From positions 372,001 through 436,000 of the forward strand of contig NZ_JAIMCB010000002.1 in NCBI RefSeq assembly GCF_025499425.1: a DNA stretch of 64,000 nucleotides. Reading direction: 5' to 3'. Position numbers and translations under genes: made by a program. The DNA is from Acidiferrimicrobium sp. IK. GTDB lineage: Bacteria; Actinomycetota; Acidimicrobiia; Acidimicrobiales; Palsa-688. Shown here piece after piece: positions 6,927 through 17,248 of this stretch. Under the pieces are notes generated by a model. The model was not told the DNA's origin. It saw only the letters and a program-made list of their open reading frames with translations, and did not search any database. How positions within the stretch are numbered: position 1 is the first letter of the stretch; each line of letters opens with the position of its first letter.

Positions 6927-9662
6927 TCAGCGCACGACGCCGAAGTACGACGCCAGGTAGAACGCCGCCGGCAGCACCAGGAGCACCGAGTCGAACCGGT
7001 CGAGGACGCCGCCGTGACCAGACAGCAGCGACCCGGAGTCCTTGACGTCGAGATCCCGTTTGATCATCGACTCGAACAGGTCGCCGATCGGGGCGAGGAT
7101 CGCCACCACCACGCCGAGCAGGAGACCGTGCTTGGTCCCTCCCCACGGGCTCAGCGAATGGCCGACCGCGAGGCCGACGACGATTGCGGCCACGCCGCCG
7201 CCGATGGCTCCCTCCAGGGTCTTGGTGGGGCTCACCCTCGGGGCGAGAGGGCGCGAGCCCATCTGCCGTCCGACGAAGTACGCCACGATGTCCGCGGCGA
7301 CCGCGGGCAGGACCGCCCCGAGGAACAGGCCCTTGCCGTGGTGGGCCCGCAGCAGCAGCGCTGCGTAGGAGCCGAGCACCCCTACCCACGTGAACGCGGT
7401 CAGGGTCACTGCCACGTTGGCCAGCGGTCTAGCCTCGACTATGCCGAGGAGGTACCAGAGCATGCTGGCGATGAAGACCAGGGCGATGATCAGCGGGAGC
7501 GCTCCTGCGCCCCGCCAGTAGGCCCCGAACATCAAGCCGACGGTCGCCACCAAGCCGAGCAGCGTGGCCGGGCGGAACCCGGAGCGCTGCAGCATCCCGT
7601 ACACCTCGATGGCCGCTGCCACCACCACGGCGGTGGCCAGCACGAGGAGGGCGACGGGGCCCACCGCGTAGGCGATCACCAAAAGCACGATCAGCCCGAG
7701 ACCGACGCCCAGACGGGAACCGAGGTCGGCGCCAGCGCCGCTGCCCCGAGGCCCGGAACCACCGCCGGGCGCCCGGGGAGGGCGGGGCTCGCGTGGGGGT
7801 CGGGACCGGATCGGGCGGGCTGCCCTGGCGCCGACGGCGGCGGGCTCAGCCGCCTCGTCGAGGTCGGCGAAGTCGTCGAAGTCGTCGTCAATGTCCGCGA
7901 CGACGGCCCGGTGCGACCCCGACCGCTCTTCCTCCAGCCGCTCGAACTCCTCGTCGAAGGAGTAGAGGTCGGAGTGCTCGGTGCGGGTCTGGTCGAGGGC
8001 GCCGAGGCCGACTTCGTCGTCGACCAGGTCGGAATACTCGGTGGGATGATCCCACCCTCCTGTGGCGTCGTCGCGCCAGCGAGTGCCGGAGGCACCGAGG
8101 GCTTCCCACGCGGCCAGGTCGTCGTCGGCGGGGCCGGGCAAGATGCGCGGTACCTCGCCGGTCGGGGGGTCGGTCCAGTGCGGCAACTCGGTGCCGAAGC
8201 CTCCGGTCACGGTGATCCCTTCCTCGGGCTGGTGCAACTCGTTGGGGTCGGGTTCGGCAGCGCCGGGTATCCCGCCGCTGGCCGGTGCTGCTTCCTGGGC
8301 GGCCCAGGACGGACCGGCCGCGGACGGGCCCGAGTATGACGGGCCGGTATACGACGGGGCGGTGTACAACGAGCCGGGGTCCGGCGCAGTCCGCCCCGGC
8401 TCCCCGGGCCCCGGATCGGACGGGCCGGGGGATGAAGGCCCGGCGGCTGGGTCTGCGACGGATCGGTAGACGGCGGACCCTTCACCAGGGGCGGCGGGTC
8501 GGTCAACGCCGGGTCGGTCGGCGGAACCCGAACCGAAGGCTGACGGGCGCTCGCTCCACGGGCCTTCATAGGCGGGTGCCGGTGGCGGCGCCGGCGCCGG
8601 CTGATATCCAGGCACCGACCAGGCTGCGTCCTCGGATGTGCCCGTCGCCGGCCACGGGGCGGACGCGGGTTCGCCACCAGACAACGGTCGGTCGCCGGCG
8701 GCAGCTCCCGACGTCCAGGCGGGGGCCGGCTGCCCGGGTGCGGGCTCGGCACTCGAGGCCGGGTACCCGCCGGCCGGCGGCTGGGGGTACCCGATGGAGG
8801 CCCCTCCGCCGGCGGCTGGCATGTCGGGGGGCTGAATGCCGAGGGCGGCCGATTCGGCCGCGGCCGGGTCGGCCAGGCGACGCAGCTCGGAAGGCGGTAG
8901 GCGCGGTTCGGACGGCAGGCGCGGTTCGGGCGGCAGGCGGGGCTCGGGCGCCAGGCGGGGCTCGGGCGCCAGGCGCGCCTCGGCGGCCATCGCGACGGTC
9001 GGATCGGCGCCGGCGGGCGCCGCCGACGCGGCCGGAGCGGCTGGAGCGGCCGGCTCGAAAGAGATGGCCTCCTGCACCGCGGTGGGCTCATCGGCCGCGA
9101 GGGACTCCTCCACGGAAGACCCGCCAACCGCGGACTCGCCGGCTGCGCTCGGTTCGACCACCGCGCTCGGTTCGACCGCAGCGCTCGGTCCCACCGCCGC
9201 AGCAGGCTCGGCCGACGCAGCAGGCTCGGCCGACGCAGCAGGATCGGCCGACGCAGCAGGATCCGCTGGGCTGGCCGGGTCGGGGACGCTCGGCTCGGCG
9301 TTGGCTATCGCGGGAGCGGGCCCCTTGCGCCGCTGCCACGGGCGAGGATCGTGCGCCTCCTCGGGGCTCACCGCCCGACCACGGGCGACGGGGAGGGTGT
9401 GCTCACCCCGGGCCGGCTGGACGATCGGCGGGCGGGGCACCGCCGCCGCCGGGTCGACCGAATCGGGCAGAGGGAAGCGGTGGGGCGGGCGGGGACCCGA
9501 CGGCGCCGGCGGGACGTCACCGAAGCGCAACTCGTCCTCGGAGCGTCGCCCGGCTGCCTGCCCGGCGTCGATGGCGGCCTGGGCCTCCTCCGGCTTGATG
9601 ATGCGGACTCCCTCGCCGGAGCGCCGCTCGCCTCGATCGTCTCTGTCGCTGCGTTCGCTCAT
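6927..9662 (-). CDS. cdsA: Phosphatidate cytidylyltransferase with very long disordered N-terminus
   Basis: CdsA makes CDP-diacylglycerol from phosphatidic acid and CTP, the precursor of the anionic phospholipids. The C-terminal 270 residues hold about eight membrane segments and the family signature IKRDLDVKDSGSLLSGHGGVLDRFDS. The first 640 or so residues are unlike any usual CdsA. They are rich in Pro, Ala, Ser and Glu, contain short tandem repeats and look disordered. The segment EGVRIIKPEEAQAAIDAG near the start looks structured or at least constrained. The ATG at 9662 follows GAGGTGGTGAC. The normal family length is about 270-300. Neighbours frr and dxr are the usual ones. Confidence 0.93.
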   Translation of the reverse strand: MSERSDRDDRGERRSGEGVRIIKPEEAQAAIDAGQAAGRRSEDELRFGDVPPAPSGPRPPHRFPLPDSVDPAAAVPRPPIVQPARGEHTLPVARGRAVSPEEAHDPRPWQRRKGPAPAIANAEPSVPDPASPADPAASADPAASAEPAASAEPAAAVGPSAAVEPSAVVEPSAAGESAVGGSSVEESLAADEPTAVQEAISFEPAAPAAPAASAAPAGADPTVAMAAEARLAPEPRLAPEPRLPPEPRLPSEPRLPPSELRRLADPAAAESAALGIQPPDMPAAGGGASIGYPQPPAGGYPASSAEPAPGQPAPAWTSGAAAGDRPLSGGEPASAPWPATGTSEDAAWSVPGYQPAPAPPPAPAYEGPWSERPSAFGSGSADRPGVDRPAAPGEGSAVYRSVADPAAGPSSPGPSDPGPGEPGRTAPDPGSLYTAPSYTGPSYSGPSAAGPSWAAQEAAPASGGIPGAAEPDPNELHQPEEGITVTGGFGTELPHWTDPPTGEVPRILPGPADDDLAAWEALGASGTRWRDDATGGWDHPTEYSDLVDDEVGLGALDQTRTEHSDLYSFDEEFERLEEERSGSHRAVVADIDDDFDDFADLDEAAEPAAVGARAARPIRSRPPREPRPPRAPGGGSGPRGSGAGADLGSRLGVGLGLIVLLVIAYAVGPVALLVLATAVVVAAAIEVYGMLQRSGFRPATLLGLVATVGLMFGAYWRGAGALPLIIALVFIASMLWYLLGIVEARPLANVAVTLTAFTWVGVLGSYAALLLRAHHGKGLFLGAVLPAVAADIVAYFVGRQMGSRPLAPRVSPTKTLEGAIGGGVAAIVVGLAVGHSLSPWGGTKHGLLLGVVVAILAPIGDLFESMIKRDLDVKDSGSLLSGHGGVLDRFDSVLLVLPAAFYLASYFGVVR
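8893..8982. repeat. 18-bp in-frame tandem repeats in cdsA
   Basis: About five imperfect 18-bp copies encode a PEPRLx unit in the disordered N-terminus of CdsA. The unit length keeps the reading frame, so copy number could vary without a frameshift. Confidence 0.8.
9205..9258. repeat. 18-bp in-frame tandem repeats in cdsA
   Basis: Three near-identical copies of GGCTCGGCCGACGCAGCA (one with GGATCG) encode alternating ADPAAS/AEPAAS units. More diverged copies flank them. Confidence 0.85.
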
Positions 9663-9781
9663 GTCACCACCTCGTCACGCTGGGGCCCTGGCCTGGCTGC
9701 TGCGCTCGGCGTCTCGCACTTCGTGCCCACGTATTACCTCCTCGCCCAGGTCGGTTGGCGCCAGCATGCGCCGGCCGCACC

Positions 9782-10350
9782 TCAGACCTCGAGCAACTCG
9801 CCTTCTTTGTGTTGGAGCAGACGCTCGATCTCCGCGATCCGCTCCTGGGTGACCCGCTCCAGCTCCTTCTCAGCTCGCTCCAGCTCGTCGGAGGAGATCT
9901 CGCCGTCCTTCTCGAGGGCTTCTAGGTCCTTGCGGGCCGCGCGGCGCAAGTTGCGGACCGCGACCCGTCCCTCTTCGGCCTTGGCGTGGGCCACTTTGAC
10001 CAGGCCTTTGCGCCGCTCCTCGGTGAGCGGCGGGAACGACAGTCGGATGCTCGCGCCGTCGTTGTTGGGATTGACTCCCAGGTCGGAGGTCTGAATCGCC
10101 TTCTCGATGGCTTTGAGCGACCCCTTGTCGTACGGGGTGATGAGAAGGGTCTTGGCCTCTGGAGCCTGGATCCCGGCCAGCTGCTGGAGGGGGACGTCGG
10201 AGCCGTAGTACTCCACCCGCAGCTTCTCGACCAGAGCGGGGGCGGCCCGGCCGGTCCTCAGGCTGGAGAACTCAGACTGGATGTGCTCGATGGCCTTGGC
10301 CATCTTCTCCCGCCCGTCCTCGAGCACCGCGTCGACGTAGCTCTCGTCCA

Positions 10351-10351
<1 letters not shown>
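9782..10351 (-). CDS. frr: Ribosome recycling factor
   Basis: A 189-residue RRF that splits the post-termination ribosome together with EF-G. The protein opens MDESYVDAVLEDGREKMAKA and shows the family segments SLRTGRAAPALVEKLRVEYYG and LLITPYDKGSLKAIEKAI. The long coiled helices of domain I close the protein. The ATG at 10351 shares one base with the pyrH stop (TGATG), a typical coupled arrangement. A longer frame extends upstream inside pyrH but is only a shadow. Confidence 0.98.
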
Positions 10352-11112
<761 letters not shown>

Positions 11113-11198
11113 GGTACGTCCACCCTAGTGGGCAGGCACCCGGCTGGGGGCGTGGCCGGGACTCCGGCGAGCCCCGGCGAGAAGGCAGCCCGCCCGGC

Positions 11199-12008
11199 TC
11201 AGCCTTCGATGACCGCCTGAGCGAAGTTGACCACGGTGGCCCCGGCTAGCACCTGGCTCACCGTCTGCTTGTCGTCTTTGGCGTAGGGCTGCTCGAGCAG
11301 CACGCCGCCAGGCACCCGCTTGTACCAGCCGTTGAGCTTGCCCTCGACGATCTTGGGCAACGCCGCCTCCGGCTTGCCCTCGTTGCGGACCGCGGCCTCG
11401 AGCACTTCCCGCTCGGCCGCAACGGCCTCGGCGGGGACCTCGTCCCGGCTGAGGTACTGGGGCTTGCCGAACGCGATGTGGACCGCGATGTCGTGGGCCA
11501 GTTCGGCGGTGCCGCCGGCCAGCTCAACGATGACGCCGTTGACGCCCCGCCCGTTTTGAACGTGGAGGTAGGTGTCGAGGACGTTGCCCTCGCCAACCTC
11601 GAAGCGGGCGACCTTGCCGACCTCGATGGGCTCCTTGACCACGATGCGCAGGTCGTCGAGCTGGTCCTTCTTGGCCTCGACGGCGCCCTCCCCGTCAGCG
11701 GCCACGGCCTCAGCGAGCTCGCTCAGCAGGCTCACGAAACCGGGGGACTTGGCCCCGAAGTCGGTCTCGCACTTGAGCTCGACCAGCGCACCCGCCTTGC
11801 CGTCAGGGGTGACGGCGACCGCGACCCCGCCCTGGGTGGCGTCGCGCCCGGCGCGCTCCGCGGCCTTGCCGAGGCCGCGCTCGCGAAGCCACTTGGTGGC
11901 CTCCTCCATGTCGCCGTCGTTCTCGGTGAGGGCCCGCTTGGCGTCCATCATGCCGGCGCCGGTGGCGTCGCGGAGGGCCTTGACGTCCTTGGCGGTGAAC
12001 TCTGCCAT
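11199..12008 (-). CDS. tsf: Elongation factor Ts
   Basis: Nucleotide exchange factor for EF-Tu. The ATG at 12008 is preceded by AGTAGGAGA and gives MAEFTAKDVKALRDATGAG, the classic opening; a further in-frame start at 12065 lacks support. The N-terminal UBA-like domain is followed by the exchange core, with the expected LKCETDF segment. The length of 269 residues is normal. A strong hairpin lies upstream, between rpsB and tsf. Confidence 0.98.
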   Translation of the reverse strand: MAEFTAKDVKALRDATGAGMMDAKRALTENDGDMEEATKWLRERGLGKAAERAGRDATQGGVAVAVTPDGKAGALVELKCETDFGAKSPGFVSLLSELAEAVAADGEGAVEAKKDQLDDLRIVVKEPIEVGKVARFEVGEGNVLDTYLHVQNGRGVNGVIVELAGGTAELAHDIAVHIAFGKPQYLSRDEVPAEAVAAEREVLEAAVRNEGKPEAALPKIVEGKLNGWYKRVPGGVLLEQPYAKDDKQTVSQVLAGATVVNFAQAVIEG

Positions 12009-12100
12009 TCTCCTACTGCTCCTTGGTCGGCCGCCCGGCGTGGGGGCGGCGCTGGTGTCCTGCACGGGGGTCCGTGCTGGTCGGGTGATGCGGGCTGGTA

Positions 12101-12125
12101 CCCGCCGCCCGTACCGGGCGGCGGG
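12101..12125. terminator. 11-bp GC hairpin between rpsB and tsf
   Basis: CCCGCCGCCCG-TAC-CGGGCGGCGGG forms a perfect 11-bp stem with a 3-base loop in the rpsB-tsf spacer. No T-run follows. It may cause partial termination or stabilise the rpsB message, which would help set the S2 to EF-Ts ratio. The function is inference. Confidence 0.45.
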
Positions 12126-12171
12126 CGGTCGCCGACGGCCGCTCAGCCCGAGGCTGGGGCGGCCCGGCGGG

Positions 12172-13182
12172 TCAGCTTGCGGACGGGTCGGCCGCGGGCG
12201 CCTCAGCAGCCGGCGCCTCAGCAGCCGGCACCTCAGCAGCCGGCACCTCGCCAGCAGGGGCCGCGGGGGCTGCGGCGGCGGGCGCCTCGGCCGCGGGGGC
12301 TGCGGGCGCTGCTGCGGTGGTCCCCTCGCCGTCGGCCTGGATGCGGGCCGCGGACAGCCGGGCCTCGCGCTCCGCCGCCTGGATGGCCGCCTGACGGCGA
12401 GCCTCCCGCTGCTGCTCGGCGCGGCGGGCCTCCTCCTCCGGATCGAACGGGGCGGGGGCTGCGGGCACCGGGGCGCCGCTGCGGGCGGCGCGCCGGGACG
12501 CGATGTAGCGGCCCTCTTCGACGGCGTCGGCGATGACCCGGCACATCAAGGTCCCGGCCCGGATCGCGTCGTCGTTGCCCGGGATGACGTACTGGATGAG
12601 GTCGGGGTCGCAGTTGGTGTCGACCACCGCCACGATCGGCAGCCCGAGCTTGTTGGCCTCGGTGACCGCGATGTGCTCCTTCTTGGTGTCGATGATGAAC
12701 ACCGCTTCGGGGAGCTTGCCCATGTTGCGGATACCGCCCAGGTTGCGCTCCAGCTTGTCCAGCTCGCGCGACAGGATCAGCGCTTCCTTCTTGGGCATCG
12801 CCTCGAAGTCGCCGGCCGCCCGCATGCGCTGGTACTCCTGCATCTTCTTCACCCGCCCGGCGATGGTGTTGAAGTTGGTGAGCATGCCGCCGAGCCAGCG
12901 CTCGTTGATGTATGGCATGCCGCACTTGGCGGCGTAGCTGGCGACGGGATCCTGGGTCTGCTTCTTGGTCCCGACGAAGAGGATGTTGCCGCCGTCGGCG
13001 ACCAAGTCCCGGACGTAGGAGTAGGCGACCTCGATGCGCTCCAGCGTCTGGTTGAGGTCGATGATGTAGATGCCGTTGCGCTCACCGAAGATGAAACGGC
13101 GCATCTTCGGGTTCCAACGGCGGGTCTGGTGCCCGAAGTGGACACCTGCTTCCAGCAACTGACGCATCGTGACGACGGCCAC
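12172..13182 (-). CDS. rpsB: 30S ribosomal protein S2 with Ala/Pro/Glu-rich tail
   Basis: S2 binds the 30S subunit between head and body. The core shows [20 protein letters not shown] and [14 protein letters not shown], and ends near residue 235. A tail of about 100 residues follows that starts charged and ends in PAAE-type repeats. Ordinary S2 is about 230-270 residues, so the tail is long. The ATG at 13182 follows GGAAAAGGAG. The divergent-looking 175-base gap to whiG probably carries the rpsB promoter. Confidence 0.97.
   Translation of the reverse strand: MAVVTMRQLLEAGVHFGHQTRRWNPKMRRFIFGERNGIYIIDLNQTLERIEVAYSYVRDLVADGGNILFVGTKKQTQDPVASYAAKCGMPYINERWLGGMLTNFNTIAGRVKKMQEYQRMRAAGDFEAMPKKEALILSRELDKLERNLGGIRNMGKLPEAVFIIDTKKEHIAVTEANKLGLPIVAVVDTNCDPDLIQYVIPGNDDAIRAGTLMCRVIADAVEEGRYIASRRAARSGAPVPAAPAPFDPEEEARRAEQQREARRQAAIQAAEREARLSAARIQADGEGTTAAAPAAPAAEAPAAAAPAAPAGEVPAAEVPAAEAPAAEAPAADPSAS
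12197..12241. repeat. 15-bp in-frame tandem repeats in the rpsB tail
   Basis: Three 15-bp copies (GGCGCCTCAGCAGCC with one base change) encode APAAE units at the C-terminus of S2. A fourth diverged copy follows. Confidence 0.85.
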
Positions 13183-13277
13183 GGGGGCTCCTTTTCCATC
13201 GGTTGATCGGTGATGCCCGGCGACCGCGCCGCTGCCGGGTGGCAGTGACGACCGTGGGTGCCGCCGGGGGGATCGTG

Positions 13278-13297
13278 CTCCCCGCCTGTTCGGGGAG
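13278..13297. terminator. Hairpin downstream of whiG
   Basis: CTCCCCG-CCTGTT-CGGGGAG gives a 7-bp stem and a 6-base loop about 60 bases past the whiG stop and 95 bases before the rpsB start. It could end the whiG transcript. It lacks a T-run, so this is tentative. Confidence 0.35.
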
Positions 13298-13357
13298 GCC
13301 CGTCAATGGTAGCGCAGGGTGCCTCGCTGGCCGCCCCGGGATGCGCCAGGACCGCCC

Positions 13358-14209
13358 TCAGGCGGATTCGCGCTCCGCCATGAGCATCCGGCCCCGGAGC
13401 TGGAGCACCGCCTTGGTGTGGATCTGGCAGACCCGGCTCTCGGTGACGCTGAGTACCTGGCCGATCTCCGCCAGCGTCAGGCCCTCGTAGTAGTAGAGGG
13501 AAAGCACGACCTTTTCCCGGTCGCCGAGGCGGTTGATAGCGCCGGCGAGGATCTGCTTCATCTCTTCGACCTCGTAGGCCATGACCGGGCCGGTGCCCTT
13601 GTCTGGGAGGGTGTCGCCGAGGGTCGTCGACTCGTTGCGCTCCCCGCCGCCGCCGGAGACCACCTCGTCGAGAGCCACGATGCCGACGAAGGAGATCTGG
13701 GTGAAGATCTGCTGCAGCTCGGCCTCGGTGATGCCCAGCTCGGCGGCCACCTCCTCGTCGGTGGGGGTCCGAAGCAGGATCCCTTCCAGCTTGGCGTAGG
13801 CCCGCTCGACGGAGCGGGCCTTCGCTCGCACCGACCGGGGCACCCAGTCGATCGAGCGCAGCTCGTCGATGATCGCCCCCTTGATCCGAGTGATGGCGTA
13901 GGTCTCGAACTTGATCTGCCGGTCAGTGTCGAACTTGTCGATGGCGTCGATCAGCCCGAACATGCCGTAGCTGACCAGATCCGACTGCTCTATGGTGTGG
14001 GGCAGCCCGACTGCCACCCGGCCCGCGACGTACTTGACTAGCGGGGCGTAGCGCAGAATCAGCTGGTCGCGGAGCAGCTTCTCGCCGGTCCGCTTGTAGT
14101 CGGACCACAGCCGGGCCACCGCCTCCAACTCCTGCTGACGGGCCGCTGCTTCTTCAGGGTCCGGTTCCGGGTAGGAGGTTCCACCTCGCCCCTTGGTCAC
14201 GCCAGCCAC
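13358..14209 (-). CDS. whiG: RNA polymerase sigma factor, WhiG/FliA family
   Basis: A 283-residue sigma-70 family protein without region 1.1. Region 2 is clear at residues 50-100 ([15 protein letters not shown], then [19 protein letters not shown]). Region 3 follows ([13 protein letters not shown]). Region 4 has the helix-turn-helix [25 protein letters not shown]. WhiG starts sporulation in Streptomyces and FliA drives flagellar genes; which of these roles applies here is unknown because no target genes are in the window. The place beside dprA and rpsB is conserved in actinobacteria. Confidence 0.93.
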   Translation of the reverse strand: MAGVTKGRGGTSYPEPDPEEAAARQQELEAVARLWSDYKRTGEKLLRDQLILRYAPLVKYVAGRVAVGLPHTIEQSDLVSYGMFGLIDAIDKFDTDRQIKFETYAITRIKGAIIDELRSIDWVPRSVRAKARSVERAYAKLEGILLRTPTDEEVAAELGITEAELQQIFTQISFVGIVALDEVVSGGGGERNESTTLGDTLPDKGTGPVMAYEVEEMKQILAGAINRLGDREKVVLSLYYYEGLTLAEIGQVLSVTESRVCQIHTKAVLQLRGRMLMAERESA

Positions 14210-14280
14210 ATGGGGAGGCTATAGGACCACGGCGCGGAGTGCGGGCCGCTACTGGCGGCGCGTATCCCCGCAGGCCGCCG

Positions 14281-15615
14281 TCACTCCCTCCGGCCGCCGC
14301 CACCGGCCGTCCGCTGCCACCACCCGCGGTCCTCGGTGAACAGGCCTTGGGCAGCCAGCTCCTCGAGGATCCGGCCGACCGATCCCACCGGTCGGCCTGC
14401 TCTCTCGACGATGCGGCCGAGCGACGTCGGCCGCCAGCCCACGGCTTCGAGCACCTCCCCGTGCGGGCCGTCCGGGCGGCCCAACGGTCGGGGGGATCGC
14501 AGTTCCGGACCGACAGACGGCGGCGGCGGCGACGACGGCGGATCATCGGAGCACGACTGGGGCGGAGCCGGACCGCCGGCGGACGGCGGCGGGGCGGGGC
14601 GGGCCGGGTCCAGGCGCAACTGCTCCGGGCGGGCGACGGGCGCTGGGCGGCGCCGGCCGCTGCGCCGGGGGCGGTGGTCCACCAGGCCGAGCGCGTCGAG
14701 GACGTCAGCGGCGTCGCGCACCGGGCCGGGACCGTCGTAGAGAAGCTGGTTGCTGCCGGCGGCGAAGGGGGCGTGGACCGGGCCGGGCACCACCCGGACC
14801 TCGACGCCCCGGTCGATGGCCTTGTCGGCGGTGATCAGCGATCCGCCGGTGACGTGGGACTCGACGACTACGACCATGTCCACCAGCCCGGCGATCACCC
14901 GGTTGCGGGCCGGGAACCGCCAGGCCTGGGCCGGGCGGCCCGGCGGCGTCTCGGAGACGACCGCGCCGGCGGCGGCCACCCGCTCCCACAGCGCAGCGTG
15001 GCGGGCCGGGTAGGCCACGTCCACCCCGCTGGCGGCCACGCCCACCGTCGAACCGGTGCCGGAAGGGGCCCCGGGCGCGTCCAGGGCCCCCAGGTGGGCG
15101 GCGCCGTCGATCCCGAGCGCCAGGCCCGACACGACGCACACGCCGGCGCCGGCCAGGTCCCGGCCGAGGTCGTAGGCGCTGGCGCGGCCGTCGGGCGAGC
15201 ACCGTCTGGTCCCGACCACAGCCACGCAACGGCTCTCCAGGCGCCCCAGGTCGCCGCGCCAGAACAGCACCCCCGGCGGTTCCGGATCGCTGAGCAGCCG
15301 CCGGGGGTAGCGAGGATCAGCCGGCCAGGTCACGCCGATCCCCCGCCGCTGCCAGGCATCCCACCAGCGCTCGAGCGGCGCGCCCGCGGCCGCGGCGGCC
15401 CAGCTGAGCCGGGGGCCGGCGCCCCCCGACGAGCCTCGGGCGGGTGGCCGCACGATCTCCCCGCGCCGCACCGAGTCCCAGATGTCCGCCGGCGCGCCGC
15501 GCTCCAGCAGAGCGCACAGGGTGGCCGGACCCATCCCGGGAAGGGCGGCGAGCGCCCCCGCGTACGCCCCCTGGGCCAGTCGCCACCCGCCACTCCCCGT
15601 CGCCGAGGCGGTCAC
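14281..15615 (-). CDS. dprA: DNA processing protein DprA
   Basis: DprA loads RecA onto incoming single-stranded DNA during transformation. The Rossmann-type core is visible: VAVVGTRRCSPDGRASAYDL, then SGLALGIDGAAHLGAL, and further on the VVESHVTGGSLITADKAIDRG motif. The C-terminus has a winged-helix domain (GEVLEAVGWRPTSLGRIVERAG) after a proline-rich linker. The 444 residues are longer than usual because of that linker. Its start overlaps the comM stop by four bases (ATGA). Confidence 0.95.
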   Translation of the reverse strand: MTASATGSGGWRLAQGAYAGALAALPGMGPATLCALLERGAPADIWDSVRRGEIVRPPARGSSGGAGPRLSWAAAAAGAPLERWWDAWQRRGIGVTWPADPRYPRRLLSDPEPPGVLFWRGDLGRLESRCVAVVGTRRCSPDGRASAYDLGRDLAGAGVCVVSGLALGIDGAAHLGALDAPGAPSGTGSTVGVAASGVDVAYPARHAALWERVAAAGAVVSETPPGRPAQAWRFPARNRVIAGLVDMVVVVESHVTGGSLITADKAIDRGVEVRVVPGPVHAPFAAGSNQLLYDGPGPVRDAADVLDALGLVDHRPRRSGRRRPAPVARPEQLRLDPARPAPPPSAGGPAPPQSCSDDPPSSPPPPSVGPELRSPRPLGRPDGPHGEVLEAVGWRPTSLGRIVERAGRPVGSVGRILEELAAQGLFTEDRGWWQRTAGGGGRRE

Positions 15616-17138
15616 GACGCCACCACCTCGAAGGTGAACGGCTCGGCCCGCAGGGCCAGCGCGGCGTGAACCGCTTCCTCGTCGATCGGCCCCGGACCGC
15701 CTTGCAGGTCGGCGAGTGTCCTGGCCACCCGCCGGACCCGGTGCAAGCCTCGCGCCGACAGCCGACCCTGGCGGAGGCGGACCTCCAGCAGGCGCCGGCC
15801 TGACGGGCTGAGGGGGGCGAGGTCGTCGAGCCGAGCCGCGGGGATCTCGGCGTTGGACGCCACCCCCCTATCGGCGGCCTGCTGGCGGGCCCGCGCTACT
15901 CGCCCGGCGACCGTCGAAGTCGACTCGCCGGGCGGCCGGGCGCCGGCTGGCGCGATGAGGTCGGTGACGTCGGGTCGCTCGACCCCGACGCGCAGGTCGA
16001 AGCGGTCGAGCAGTGGGCCCGACACCCGGGCCGCGTATCGGGTCCTGGAGGCTTCGCTGCAGCGGCACCCGCCTGGGGAGCCGTCTCCGCCGCAGGGGCA
16101 GGGGTTGGTGGCCGCCACCAGCAGGAAGCGGGCCGGGAAGCTGACCGCGGCCCGGGCCCGGCACACCAGGACCCGCCCCTCCTCGAGCGGCTGGCGCAAC
16201 GTGTCGAGCACGTCGGCGGGGAACTCGGCCAGCTCGTCGAGGAAGAGCACCCCTCGATGGGCACAGCTGATCTCGCCGGGGCGCATCCGGGCCGTCCCGC
16301 CGCCGACGAGCGACACGGTCGACGCGGTGTGGTGGGGAGCCCGGAACGGCGGCCGGGTGACCATGACCCCGGCCGGCAACCGCAGCCCCGCGGCAGAGTG
16401 GATGCGGGTGACCTCGAAGGCGTCGTCGGGTCCCAGATCGGGCAGCAAACCCGGCAGCCTCCTGGCCAGCATGGTCTTACCGGCCCCGGGAGGACCCACC
16501 AGCAGCAGGTGGTGACCGCCGGCGGCCGCGACCTCGAGGGCCAGACGACCGAGCGGCTGGCCCCGCACGTCACACAGGTCCCCCTCGCCCGCCGGCCGCG
16601 ACGGCGCGGGCAGCGCCGGGACCGGGGACCAGCCGTCGTCGCCTCGCAGGGCGGCGACCACCTGCCGAAGGCTGCTGGCGGCCAGCACCCGAGGCCGGCC
16701 GACCACGGCCGCCTCCGCCGCGGCGTCGCGACCGACCACGACCGCTCCGGCTCCTATCGCCGCGGCCAGCGCGACGGTCCCGTCCACCCTCCGGACGCTG
16801 CCGTCGAGCCCCAACTCCCCTATGAACCCGCAGTCGGTCACCGCCTCGGCTGGGAGCTGGCCGGCCGCGACGAGGGTGGCCACGGCGATGGGTAGGTCCA
16901 GCCCGGAGCCGATCTTGCGCTGCCCGGTCGGGGCCAAGTTGACCGTGACCCGCTTCTGCGGCCAGGCCAGGCCGCTGGAACTGAACGCGGCGCGGACCCG
17001 GTCCTTGGCTTCCCGGCACGAGGCGTCGGGCAACCCGACGATCGAGAACTGCGGTAGCCCGGTCGTCACGTGGACCTCGACGCGGACGGTCAGGCCGTCG
17101 ACCCCGATGAGGGTGGCGGACGGTACGGCGGCGAACAT
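15612..17138 (-). CDS. comM: YifB/ComM family AAA+ ATPase (Mg-chelatase-like)
   Basis: A 508-residue protein with an N-terminal Lon-type S5-like domain (FSIVGLPDASCREAKDRVRAA) and a Mg-chelatase-like AAA+ module. Walker A GPPGAGKT is at residues 215-222; the segment LFLDELAEF is Walker B. A cysteine-rich zinc patch (CPCGGDGSPGGCRC) follows. ComM-family proteins are helicases that help branch migration during transformation. The ATG at 17138 follows GGGAGGACCC. It forms a coupled pair with dprA. Confidence 0.95.
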   Translation of the reverse strand: MFAAVPSATLIGVDGLTVRVEVHVTTGLPQFSIVGLPDASCREAKDRVRAAFSSSGLAWPQKRVTVNLAPTGQRKIGSGLDLPIAVATLVAAGQLPAEAVTDCGFIGELGLDGSVRRVDGTVALAAAIGAGAVVVGRDAAAEAAVVGRPRVLAASSLRQVVAALRGDDGWSPVPALPAPSRPAGEGDLCDVRGQPLGRLALEVAAAGGHHLLLVGPPGAGKTMLARRLPGLLPDLGPDDAFEVTRIHSAAGLRLPAGVMVTRPPFRAPHHTASTVSLVGGGTARMRPGEISCAHRGVLFLDELAEFPADVLDTLRQPLEEGRVLVCRARAAVSFPARFLLVAATNPCPCGGDGSPGGCRCSEASRTRYAARVSGPLLDRFDLRVGVERPDVTDLIAPAGARPPGESTSTVAGRVARARQQAADRGVASNAEIPAARLDDLAPLSPSGRRLLEVRLRQGRLSARGLHRVRRVARTLADLQGGPGPIDEEAVHAALALRAEPFTFEVVAS

Positions 17139-17248
17139 GGGTCCTCCCGGAGACGGCGGATGCGGTGGGAGGGGCCGTGCGCCGGCCGCCGAGCGACGCC
17201 TACCAACCTACGGGCGGGGTGTGACCGTCCCCGGGCGGAGCCGCGGGT

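Noticed and set aside
6222..9852. Plus-strand frames of 300-700 codons opposite dxr and cdsA
   Set aside because: They are repetitive Arg/Pro/Gly translations of the cdsA low-complexity DNA. The minus frame ends in a complete CdsA domain.
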